Source: Winogradskyella sp. (GTDB lineage Bacteria > Bacteroidota > Bacteroidia > Flavobacteriales > Flavobacteriaceae). Taken from it: a stretch of 7,256 nucleotides of DNA. The position numbers and the translations under genes are program-made. Within the stretch, counting starts at the first letter, position 1. Every line of letters starts with the position of its first letter. The notes beneath the pieces are model-generated. The model ran no database searches and had not been told where the DNA came from. It saw only the letters and a program-made list of their open reading frames with translations. This document shows, one piece after another, positions 1 to 6,185 of the stretch. Location of the stretch: the NCBI GenBank assembly GCA_030149115.1, contig JASBSE010000076.1, positions 1 through 7,256 on the forward strand, given 5' to 3'.

Positions 1-163
1 TAAAGAAGTTAGTTATGAAATTTATAATACACTTGGTCATTTAGTTGCTAAAGGAAATTTAGTAAATAACAAGATAGACATAAGTTCTTTGGAAGGCTCA
101 GTATATCAAATAAGATTTACTACAGAAGAAGGCACTATGACCAAAAGATTTATAAAACAGTAA
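1..163 (+). CDS. Secreted protein, C-terminal fragment with type IX secretion sorting domain (partial)
   Basis: Only the last 53 codons (2-160, stop TAA 161-163) of a gene that starts left of the window are present. The fragment reads as a type A Por/T9SS C-terminal sorting domain (TIGR04183-like). It has the IYNTLGHLV segment (residues 7-15 of the fragment), matching the usual 'v.IyN.lGqlV' strand, then IDISSLEGSVYQIRF (25-39), matching 'idls.L..GvY.v.i', and a basic end TKRFIKQ. Such domains route Bacteroidota proteins across the outer membrane through the type IX machinery and are then normally removed. The cargo part lies outside the window, so enzyme, adhesin and other roles cannot be distinguished. 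The gene converges on the minus-strand operon and ends just before the hairpin terminator. The sorting-domain call is from remembered family pattern; the reading frame is directly visible. Confidence 0.88.
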   Translation, partial: KEVSYEIYNTLGHLVAKGNLVNNKIDISSLEGSVYQIRFTTEEGTMTKRFIKQ

Positions 164-188
164 TTTTAATTTAGTATGATTAACTAAT

Positions 189-218
189 AAAAAGTCCTGA
201 TGAAAATCAGGACTTTTT
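189..218. terminator. Bidirectional intrinsic terminator shared by convergent genes
   Basis: A perfect inverted repeat pairs 189-201 (AAAAAGTCCTGAT) with 206-218 around a 4-base loop GAAA (TTTC on the other strand). On the plus strand it is followed by the T-run 214-219. On the minus strand the complement of the A-run 189-193 gives a T-run. It therefore has rho-independent terminator form in both directions. It serves the secreted-protein gene ending at 163 and the exonuclease gene, whose stop codon (218-220) touches the outer base of the stem. Confidence 0.93.
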
Positions 219-931
219 TATATGTGTTTTATTTCATTCTCATGAAGCAATTCATCACCTCTTAAGCGCAAGAAAATTTGTGCCACGGCAACAGTGTCTT
301 TTTCGCAATAAGTAATGATGCGGTCAATGTCATTTTCCTCATAATATACGCGGTAAACTTCACTACCATCAATATCATCTTTAGGTGAAGGAATACCCAA
401 TACATTGGTTAGTAGTTTTAGAGAAGTGTAGGTTTTATAATCACCAAACTTCCATAATTCTAGTGTGTCTAGATGTGGTACTTCCCAAGGTTTTTTACCA
501 AATAGATTGAGTTTGTATGGTAATTCTATATGATGAATAATCATACGTCTTGCTATATAAGGAAAGTCGAATTCCTTACCGTTATGCGCACAAAGCAAAT
601 GCTTGTTTTGGCTGAAATGAGAAATGGTGAGGTTCTTAAAATCTTTTAGAATTTTATCTTCTTCACCATAGAAAGAAGTCACTCTAAAATTCCGGATATC
701 TCCTTCCATTTTAAAATAACCTACCGAAATACAAATGATTTTACCAAATTCTGCCCAAATGCCAGCTCTGTCATAAAACTCTTCAGCCGAAAACTCTTCC
801 TTACGTTGATATCTAGATTTAGCTTCCCAAAGACTCTGTTTGGTAGCATCTAGCTCTGAAAACTTTTCCGTTTCCGGAACGGTTTCAATATCTAGGAATA
901 ATATGTTTTCAAGATTGAGTTTTGAAATCAT
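218..931 (-). CDS. Predicted 3'-5' exonuclease, DEDDy (DnaQ/PolB-exonuclease-like) family
   Basis: This 237-residue protein has the full acidic set of the DEDD exonuclease fold. Exo I is LDIET with D14 and E16. Exo II is AHNGKEFD with N117 and D122. A further HLDT (D155) follows, and Exo III is YCEKD with Y208 and D212, the YxxxD spacing of the DEDDy subgroup. It resembles the stand-alone PolB-like exonucleases (PF10108 type) common in Bacteroidota and would be cytoplasmic, removing nucleotides from DNA or RNA 3' ends with two metal ions. The physiological substrate cannot be read from sequence. The ATG at 929-931 is favoured because the Exo I strand begins only about ten residues later, so no later start would leave the fold intact. 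The gene overlaps the upstream membrane-protein gene by 23 bases, is last in the operon, and its stop abuts the shared terminator. Confidence 0.87.
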   Translation of the reverse strand: MISKLNLENILFLDIETVPETEKFSELDATKQSLWEAKSRYQRKEEFSAEEFYDRAGIWAEFGKIICISVGYFKMEGDIRNFRVTSFYGEEDKILKDFKNLTISHFSQNKHLLCAHNGKEFDFPYIARRMIIHHIELPYKLNLFGKKPWEVPHLDTLELWKFGDYKTYTSLKLLTNVLGIPSPKDDIDGSEVYRVYYEENDIDRIITYCEKDTVAVAQIFLRLRGDELLHENEIKHI

Positions 932-1394
932 TGACCCTAAGGTAGTTAAATAAAATTAAAGCAAAAATTATAAGCTTAAAATAGAACATTATTGATTCTA
1001 CAATATATAATTCATAGTGCCCTTTAAGATAAGTTGTATAGTTTGTTAGGTAATCTAACTGCTCTTCATTGTAATCCATAAAAACAGTAAGGGCAACTTC
1101 TATCACTTGCGTGATAATACAACATATAATTAGGCCAATCGTAATAGACCTTAGTCGGTTTGTTGAAAAATTACTTCTTAACAAATGTTTAAATCCCAGA
1201 ATTGCAATTAATAAGAAAGTAAAAACTTTTAGCCCTTCTTTTAGGATAAAAGTTAAAAGAGAATTTTGATTAGACATTATCAAAAGTGTCTTTGTAATAT
1301 AACCAATAGAATAGCTTATCTCAATTAAAAAGAATAGTGAAAATGCACCTATCAATAAATAGTAAACATCTTTGTTTGAAATAGCTTTTTCCAT
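909..1394 (-). CDS. Small four-helix integral membrane protein, function unknown
   Basis: I do not recognise a family for this 161-residue protein. Hydrophobicity suggests four membrane helices at roughly residues 11-33, 46-68, 83-105 and 129-151, with short polar links and a basic patch (residues 70-82: HLLRSNFSTNRLR) between helices 2 and 3. The basic patch and a four-helix count would place both ends and the 2-3 loop on the cytoplasmic side. Charged or polar residues sit inside or next to the helices (E25, E53, E99, E133, K140). Two adjacent cysteines (91-92) lie in helix 3. The ATG at 1392-1394 follows the serine hydrolase stop by 21 bases, and the 3' end overlaps the exonuclease gene by 23 bases. 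It is probably a real gene, because it fills the space in the operon, has an ATG, and has coherent membrane topology. Its function is unassigned. Confidence 0.75.
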   Translation of the reverse strand: MEKAISNKDVYYLLIGAFSLFFLIEISYSIGYITKTLLIMSNQNSLLTFILKEGLKVFTFLLIAILGFKHLLRSNFSTNRLRSITIGLIICCIITQVIEVALTVFMDYNEEQLDYLTNYTTYLKGHYELYIVESIMFYFKLIIFALILFNYLRVNDFKTQS

Positions 1395-1415
1395 TAAATC
1401 AACTTAGTAATGAAA

Positions 1416-2570
1416 TTATAAACCTAACATTTCATAAGCCTCATCAATATATAAGCTAATGTCAGAGGTAAATGCACCAACACCTGCATCTGGCGATTTT
1501 TGGTGTCCTAACCTTACAATAATTACATTGTCTTCTGGTTGTACGATAACATACTGGCCTAAGTGACCACGCATCATTTTAAAGCTTTTGCCATTAACAT
1601 CTTTCATCCACCAACCGTAACCATATTCTGGGCTATCAGAAAAACGAGGAGTAATGGATTTAGCAACAAAAGCTGAGTCTAAGATTTGTTTCCCATTCCA
1701 TTTGCCATGGTCTTTATATAACTTTCCAAAACGCGCAAAATCTTTTGCATTTCCGGCAATACAGCAATAGGCTTTTACTAAATCATGATCTTCACTATCA
1801 ACTTGCCAAAGCACATCGTTTTCGCTTCCTAAAGGTTTCCAAAAGCTTTCTTCTAAGTATTTGTATAGTTTTTTTCCTGTTGATTTTTCAATTACCATAG
1901 CTAGCATTTGTGTATCACCACTAGCATATTTAAAGGCTTGTCCTGGTTCTTCAACGACTTTTAATCCATTACAAACTTTAGCCAAATCGTCATCAAAATA
2001 AGCGCGAGTTGTAATAGATAATGGAGAATAATAAGCTTCATCCCAGTTGGTTCCAGATGCCATACAACTTAAATCTCCTACAGTCATTTTTTTGGCTTTA
2101 TCATCGCAAAATGCAGGAAGAAAATCACAAACAGGCTGATCTAAATTTTTAATATAACCATCCATTATAGCTTTGCCTAACATACCAGATACATAGCTTT
2201 TTGCCATTGAGAATGAGTTAGATTTAGAGTCTTCACCAAAGCCATCGTAGTATTCTTCAAACCAAATACTATCATTTTTAATAATCACGTAAGCAATGGT
2301 TCCCCAATCTTTATTTGCTTTAGAAAGTTCTTCGGTTGGTTTTACAGAATTGTAATCTTTGTGATTTGGCCAAGGCTGAGGATTATCGCTAGCTTTTATT
2401 TCTTTATTATCAAAGTATTTGTAGTCCTCAAGAAAAGCCGTACTGTGACCGTTTAAATAGATTGTGCGCACAGCTTTTAGTAGGTAATCTGTATCTGTAA
2501 TGTATAGAACGATAATGATTAGTCCAAAAAGGACAACCAAAAATTTGAGTAGTTTTTTTAAGAATTTCAT
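1416..2570 (-). CDS. Membrane-anchored serine hydrolase, beta-lactamase/PBP (class C-like) family
   Basis: The 384-residue protein begins with a basic stretch and a single hydrophobic segment (about residues 8-24: KFLVVLFGLIIIVLYI), indicating an uncleaved anchor or signal, with the catalytic domain outside the inner membrane. The domain has the three serine-hydrolase motifs of the PF00144 family. These are S121-M-A-K124 (nucleophile and general base), Y215-A-S-G218 in the position of the class C Tyr-x-Asn, and H336-L-G338 in the position of the Lys-Thr-Gly box. The YASGDT and HLGQ forms resemble the 6-aminohexanoate-dimer hydrolase (NylB)/esterase branch more than true beta-lactamases, so an amidase, esterase or peptidase role is more likely than drug resistance. 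The substrate is unknown. The ATG at 2568-2570 preserves the basic N-terminus. It is separated by 39 bases from ogt upstream and 21 bases from the membrane-protein gene downstream. Confidence 0.87.
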   Translation of the reverse strand: MKFLKKLLKFLVVLFGLIIIVLYITDTDYLLKAVRTIYLNGHSTAFLEDYKYFDNKEIKASDNPQPWPNHKDYNSVKPTEELSKANKDWGTIAYVIIKNDSIWFEEYYDGFGEDSKSNSFSMAKSYVSGMLGKAIMDGYIKNLDQPVCDFLPAFCDDKAKKMTVGDLSCMASGTNWDEAYYSPLSITTRAYFDDDLAKVCNGLKVVEEPGQAFKYASGDTQMLAMVIEKSTGKKLYKYLEESFWKPLGSENDVLWQVDSEDHDLVKAYCCIAGNAKDFARFGKLYKDHGKWNGKQILDSAFVAKSITPRFSDSPEYGYGWWMKDVNGKSFKMMRGHLGQYVIVQPEDNVIIVRLGHQKSPDAGVGAFTSDISLYIDEAYEMLGL

Positions 2571-2609
2571 CAGATTGATTTAAGAATTTTAAATATAATA
2601 AAATAGGAT

Positions 2610-3083
2610 TTAAAAAAGCGTCTGTTGCTTGTATTCACTTTCGTGATTGAGTAGCCATTGCTTACGGTGTAAACCACCAGCATAACCTGTAAGACCTCCA
2701 TCTGTGCCAATAACGCGATGACAAGGTACAATAATCCAAAGTGGGTTTTTGCCGTTTGCGCTTGCTGCAGCACGTATGGTTTTGGCATCTCCAAGTTGTT
2801 TAGCAAGGTCGAGGTAAGAAATGGTTTTTCCGAAAGGGATTTTTTCAAGTTGTTTCCAGACTTTTTTCTGAAAATCTGTGCCTTCAGGGTTTAATTTTAA
2901 ATCGAAAGTTTTAAGCTTATTATTGAAATAGGCTTTAAGTTGAGAAACACAATCTAAAAGTGATTCAGGAATACTTTCAGAATTATCTTCATTTGTGTCT
3001 ACTATTGAAACGGAAGTAATGCCGTCTTGGTCGCCAATAATTTTAGCATATCCAAGAGGTGTTTCAATATAGCAGGTGTCCAT
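2610..3083 (-). CDS. ogt: Methylated-DNA--protein-cysteine S-methyltransferase (O6-alkylguanine repair)
   Basis: The 157-residue protein transfers the alkyl group from O6-alkylguanine (and O4-alkylthymine) in DNA to its own cysteine, a single-turnover repair reaction. The signature IIVPCHRVIG places the acceptor at C121. Upstream lies the DNA-binding winged-helix part (about 68-110: TDFQKKVWKQL, then ISYLDLAKQLG) and IRAAASANGKNP, with R104 as the likely arginine finger that takes the place of the flipped base. The N-terminal 60 residues form the poorly conserved ribonuclease-H-like domain. There is no Ada-type Zn-cysteine or AraC domain, so this is the constitutive Ogt type rather than Ada. 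The last five residues, QQTLF, look like a beta-clamp-binding peptide. The ATG (3081-3083) shares one base with the stop codon of the upstream CNNM gene (TAATG), which suggests translational coupling. Confidence 0.95.
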   Translation of the reverse strand: MDTCYIETPLGYAKIIGDQDGITSVSIVDTNEDNSESIPESLLDCVSQLKAYFNNKLKTFDLKLNPEGTDFQKKVWKQLEKIPFGKTISYLDLAKQLGDAKTIRAAASANGKNPLWIIVPCHRVIGTDGGLTGYAGGLHRKQWLLNHESEYKQQTLF

Positions 3084-4201
3084 TAATTTTCAGGATTGTC
3101 GTTGTCTAATAAACCAAGACGCTTTGCTCTGCTTTCCCAACTTTTTCTTGCGAGTAATTGTAAATCCGAAACATTATCACTTTCGTCCATAATCTCTAAT
3201 CCAAGTAAGGTTTCAATCACATCTTCCATAGTTACGATACCACTTACTGAACCGTACTCATCTACAACCAAAGCCATATGATTTCTACTTTCTACTAATT
3301 GTTCAAAAAGTGTCGGAATTGGAAGACTTCGGTTTACAATAATGATGCTTCGTTTTATTTCAGACAGTAATTTATCACCATTGCCTAATCCCATTTCTTT
3401 AAAAACTTCGTCTTTTAAAACAAGTCCTGTAATGTTATCAGGGTTTTCTGTAAACACAGGAATTCTAGAAAAACGAATATTAGAATTAGCCTCAAAGAAG
3501 TCTCTGACGGTCATCGTTTCGTTCTCCGTTTTTAAAACAGTCCGAGGAGTCATAATGTCTTTTGCACGTACTTCTTTAAAGTTAAGAAGGTTTTTAATGA
3601 CCTTACTTTCACTTTCTTCAAACACACCTTCTTCGTGTGCTATATCTGCCATGGCAACAAATCCTTCTCTGCTTAAAACACTACCATGACCTTTGCCACC
3701 AATAAGTTTTGTTGTAAGTTGTAATACCCACAGAATACCAGTCCATTTTAATGGAAATATTAAAACATTGAGTGCTTTCGCTGTAAAATTAGCAAGCTGT
3801 TTCCAATAGGTTGCACCTATGGTTTTTGGGATAATTTCTGAAGCAACCAGAATAAGAATGGTCATTATGGTAGATACTATACCGACCATAACATCCTCGG
3901 TTAATTCTATGCCAAGAATACTTCTTTTTGTGTTTCCATAGAGCTCTGCATACGCAACTTTTGCTTGTACACCAACCAAAATAGCACCAACAGTGTGTGC
4001 TATGGTATTTAGGGTCAAAATAGCAATTAATGGACGATCAACGTCTTTCTTTAATTCTTCGAGGTTGTTGGCGTAAGCTTTTCCTTCTTTCTTTTTTACG
4101 TTAATAAAAGTAGGTGTAATACTTAGTAAAACAGCTTCGAGAATAGAACACAAAAAGGAAAAGAAAATAGAGATTACAGCGTAGAATATGAGTAGACCCA
4201 T
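3083..4201 (-). CDS. CNNM-domain (DUF21) / CBS-pair membrane protein, putative divalent cation transporter
   Basis: The 372-residue protein has an N-terminal DUF21/CNNM membrane domain (about residues 1-170; hydrophobic segments near 4-28, 57-80, 103-120 and 137-163). It contains the family's ILTLNTIAHTVGA (60-72) and SEIIPKTIGA (121-130) motifs, the latter in the helix that lines the ion site in characterised relatives. An acidic linker (FVAMADIAHEEGVFEESES) leads to a tandem CBS pair starting at IMTPR (216-220) and ending about 335, with the conserved VVDEYGSVSGIVTMEDVIE segment (312-330). Bacterial relatives (CorC/CorB, 'hemolysin family' in many annotations) are linked to Mg2+/Na+ transport with nucleotide-regulated CBS domains. 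The usual C-terminal CorC_HlyC (PF03471) domain is absent; about 37 residues follow the CBS pair. True haemolytic activity is unlikely. The ATG at 4199-4201 lies 29 bases after hemB, and the stop overlaps the ogt start. Confidence 0.9.
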   Translation of the reverse strand: MGLLIFYAVISIFFSFLCSILEAVLLSITPTFINVKKKEGKAYANNLEELKKDVDRPLIAILTLNTIAHTVGAILVGVQAKVAYAELYGNTKRSILGIELTEDVMVGIVSTIMTILILVASEIIPKTIGATYWKQLANFTAKALNVLIFPLKWTGILWVLQLTTKLIGGKGHGSVLSREGFVAMADIAHEEGVFEESESKVIKNLLNFKEVRAKDIMTPRTVLKTENETMTVRDFFEANSNIRFSRIPVFTENPDNITGLVLKDEVFKEMGLGNGDKLLSEIKRSIIIVNRSLPIPTLFEQLVESRNHMALVVDEYGSVSGIVTMEDVIETLLGLEIMDESDNVSDLQLLARKSWESRAKRLGLLDNDNPEN

Positions 4202-4230
4202 TAATTTTTTTGGTTTAAGTTATTGCTAAG

Positions 4231-5220
4231 TTACGAAATCAATTTCATAACATCCTTAGCAAAATAACTGGCGATAATATCTGCACCAGCACGTTTAATA
4301 GCAGTGACTTGCTCTAGCATTACTGCATCGTGGTCTAACCAACCTTTTTCGGCAGCAGCTTTAAGCATAGCATATTCTCCAGATACTTGATATACAGCAA
4401 CAGGAACGTCAAAATTATTTTTAATATCTCTGACAATATCCAAATAACACAATCCTGGTTTTACCATCACAATATCAGCACCTTCGTTAATATCCATTTC
4501 GGTTTCTCTTAGTGCTTCTTCTCTGTTGGCAAAGTCCATTTGATAGGTTTTTTTATCCTTCGGTACATCTACCATATCTACAGGAGCAGAATCCAAGGCA
4601 TCTCTAAAAGGGCCATAAAAAGCTGATGCATATTTAGCAGAATAACTCATTATTCCAACATCGATTAGGTTAGATTGATCCAATGCCTCACGAATACCGA
4701 GAATACGACCATCCATCATATCGCTTGGTGCTACAAAATTGGCACCAGCTTCAGCATGAGAGATACTCATTTCGGCTAAAACTTCAACGGTAGAATCATT
4801 GATGATTTTCCCATTTTCAACAATACCATCATGTCCATAAGTTGAAAATGGATCTAAAGCCACATCTGTCATTACCAACATATCTGGACAAACAGCTTTA
4901 ACAGTTTGTATGGCACGTTGCATCAAACCATTTGGATTTAATGCTTCAGTACCTCTGTTGTCTTTTAATTTATCATCAACTTTAACGAATAGCAAAACCG
5001 ATTTTAAACCTAAATTCCAAAGTGTTTTTACTTCGTCTTTAAGTAAGTCTAGGCTAAAACGATAGTAATTAGGCATAGAAGCAATTTCTTCTTTTACACC
5101 GTTTCCTTCAACCACAAAAAGCGGCACTAAAAAATCGTTTGCTGTTATATAAGTTTCTCTAACTAAACTTCTAATAGCTTCGTTGGTTCTTAATCTTCTA
5201 TTTCTTCGTATTGGGAACAT
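4231..5220 (-). CDS. hemB: Porphobilinogen synthase (delta-aminolevulinic acid dehydratase)
   Basis: The 329-residue cytoplasmic enzyme condenses two 5-aminolevulinate molecules into porphobilinogen, the first common step toward haem. The two Schiff-base lysines are visible: K196 in MSYSAKYASAFYGPFRDA and K254 in VMVKPG. The metal loop DVALDPFSTYGHDG (119-132) carries A121, D123 and D131 where zinc-dependent enzymes have three cysteines, so this is the cysteine-free, Mg-type active site seen in Pseudomonas-like enzymes. The N-terminal arm with RRNRRLR (5-11) and the body are full length for the family. The ATG at 5218-5220 gives the standard start MFPIRRNRRLR. The gene follows the DUF4421-like gene by 11 bases and precedes the CNNM gene by 29 bases. 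With hemF two genes upstream, it belongs to a haem cluster. Confidence 0.97.
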   Translation of the reverse strand: MFPIRRNRRLRTNEAIRSLVRETYITANDFLVPLFVVEGNGVKEEIASMPNYYRFSLDLLKDEVKTLWNLGLKSVLLFVKVDDKLKDNRGTEALNPNGLMQRAIQTVKAVCPDMLVMTDVALDPFSTYGHDGIVENGKIINDSTVEVLAEMSISHAEAGANFVAPSDMMDGRILGIREALDQSNLIDVGIMSYSAKYASAFYGPFRDALDSAPVDMVDVPKDKKTYQMDFANREEALRETEMDINEGADIVMVKPGLCYLDIVRDIKNNFDVPVAVYQVSGEYAMLKAAAEKGWLDHDAVMLEQVTAIKRAGADIIASYFAKDVMKLIS

Positions 5221-5231
5221 ATATCAAGTGT

Positions 5232-6185
5232 TTATAATCCATATTTTTTATTGAAATCATCGGCAAATTTAACCCATTTTTTAGGAGCATTAAAGCGATA
5301 ACCTATGTAGAATTCCAAAAAAGGAATCGTATCATCTTGTACTGTTGAGTTATCAATCTTGTGTTCAAGTAATATGATGTTTGAGTTTATTCCTGCAAAA
5401 AAAGTATTAGAGTTATAACCGACTACTGCTCTCCCAGAAAAATCATATAAAATTGAAGTGAAATCTCCTTCTCCCAGATTTGAACTATGATTTAAACCCA
5501 CACCAGCATGAGCACCCAAGGAGAATATAAAATTTCGATTTAAACAAAAATTATAATAGTATGAAGGTCCGAGAGCAATATCATAAGAGTGAGCCTTTTC
5601 ATCGATATCTTCTAATGTCAAATGATATTTCGTGTAATAGTAATATATAGAAGGTATGAAGCTACCAGCACTTTTTGTTTGCCACTCATTTTGAAAACCT
5701 ATAGCTCTAAACGAAAAATTCTTATTAAAAATATATGAAGTCGATCCGCCAATTTTAAAGGTTTTTATACCACTGAGATTAACTCTTTGATTGTCTGAAG
5801 AAAAGTAAAAGCCTTTTTGATTATATAGATCAATAGTTTGCATCCACTGACCTAAAAATGTCCTAATATTTAGGTTGAAAAGTCTGGAGTTGTCATTGTC
5901 TTTATTAGCATTGAAAAATTTAGGAGAAGACCCATAATCTATTTCAATACTTCTGAAAAGAACTGAAAAACCTAGATACTCCCTTACATTTGGTTTTAGT
6001 TCGTATTTGGCATTGTTTGCAACATCATTTAGAATAAAACTATTGGAAGTATTTACTAATGAAATACGAGTCGATATTTTACTAGGAAAAGTTGTTATAT
6101 ATTCATTCGTAGTTAGACTGTCTTGTTGTGAGTGTAAGAATCCACAAAAGAGAAATAGTATCACTATTTTGAATCTTAAATCCAC
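5232..6185 (-). CDS. DUF4421-like outer-membrane beta-barrel protein, function unknown
   Basis: The 317-residue protein starts with a signal peptide: basic R4 and K6, hydrophobic core IVILFLFCGFL, likely cleavage near HSQ (residue 20). The C14 does not sit in a convincing lipobox. The rest alternates polar and aromatic/hydrophobic residues in short strands with Asn/Asp/Ser-rich turns, as in outer-membrane barrels, and the last strand (about 290-298, EFYIGYRF) is followed by a basic tail. EYITTFPSKISTRI (29-42) and especially FSFRAIGFQNEWQTKSAGSF (157-176) match my memory of DUF4421 (PF14391) proteins of Bacteroidota. No function is known to me. The start is a GTG (complement of 6183-6185) that overlaps the hemF 3' end by 10 bases. 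An in-frame TAA lies two codons upstream and no ATG is near, so this start is well constrained. HemB follows after 11 bases. Confidence 0.8.
   Translation of the reverse strand: MDLRFKIVILFLFCGFLHSQQDSLTTNEYITTFPSKISTRISLVNTSNSFILNDVANNAKYELKPNVREYLGFSVLFRSIEIDYGSSPKFFNANKDNDNSRLFNLNIRTFLGQWMQTIDLYNQKGFYFSSDNQRVNLSGIKTFKIGGSTSYIFNKNFSFRAIGFQNEWQTKSAGSFIPSIYYYYTKYHLTLEDIDEKAHSYDIALGPSYYYNFCLNRNFIFSLGAHAGVGLNHSSNLGEGDFTSILYDFSGRAVVGYNSNTFFAGINSNIILLEHKIDNSTVQDDTIPFLEFYIGYRFNAPKKWVKFADDFNKKYGL

Noticed and set aside
2571..2609. Promoter or terminator in the longest intergenic gap of the operon
   Set aside because: The 39 bases are AT-rich, but I found no hairpin with a T-run and no Bacteroidota-type TAnnTTTG/TTG promoter pair, so no site is claimed.
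2570..2848. A 92-codon minus-strand open frame inside ogt and reaching the hydrolase start
   Set aside because: It lies in another frame of ogt, whose catalytic motif and full fold are unambiguous, and its translation shows no domain or signal.
3096..3689. Plus-strand open frames opposite the CNNM/CBS gene (3096-3281 and 3342-3689)
   Set aside because: They are antisense to a well-conserved protein, are rich in Ser/Leu as expected from the complement of coding DNA, and have no recognisable features.
3083..4201. Haemolysin (toxin) reading of the CNNM/CBS protein
   Set aside because: The 'hemolysin family' name is historical. The architecture is a membrane CNNM domain with CBS regulation, pointing to ion transport.
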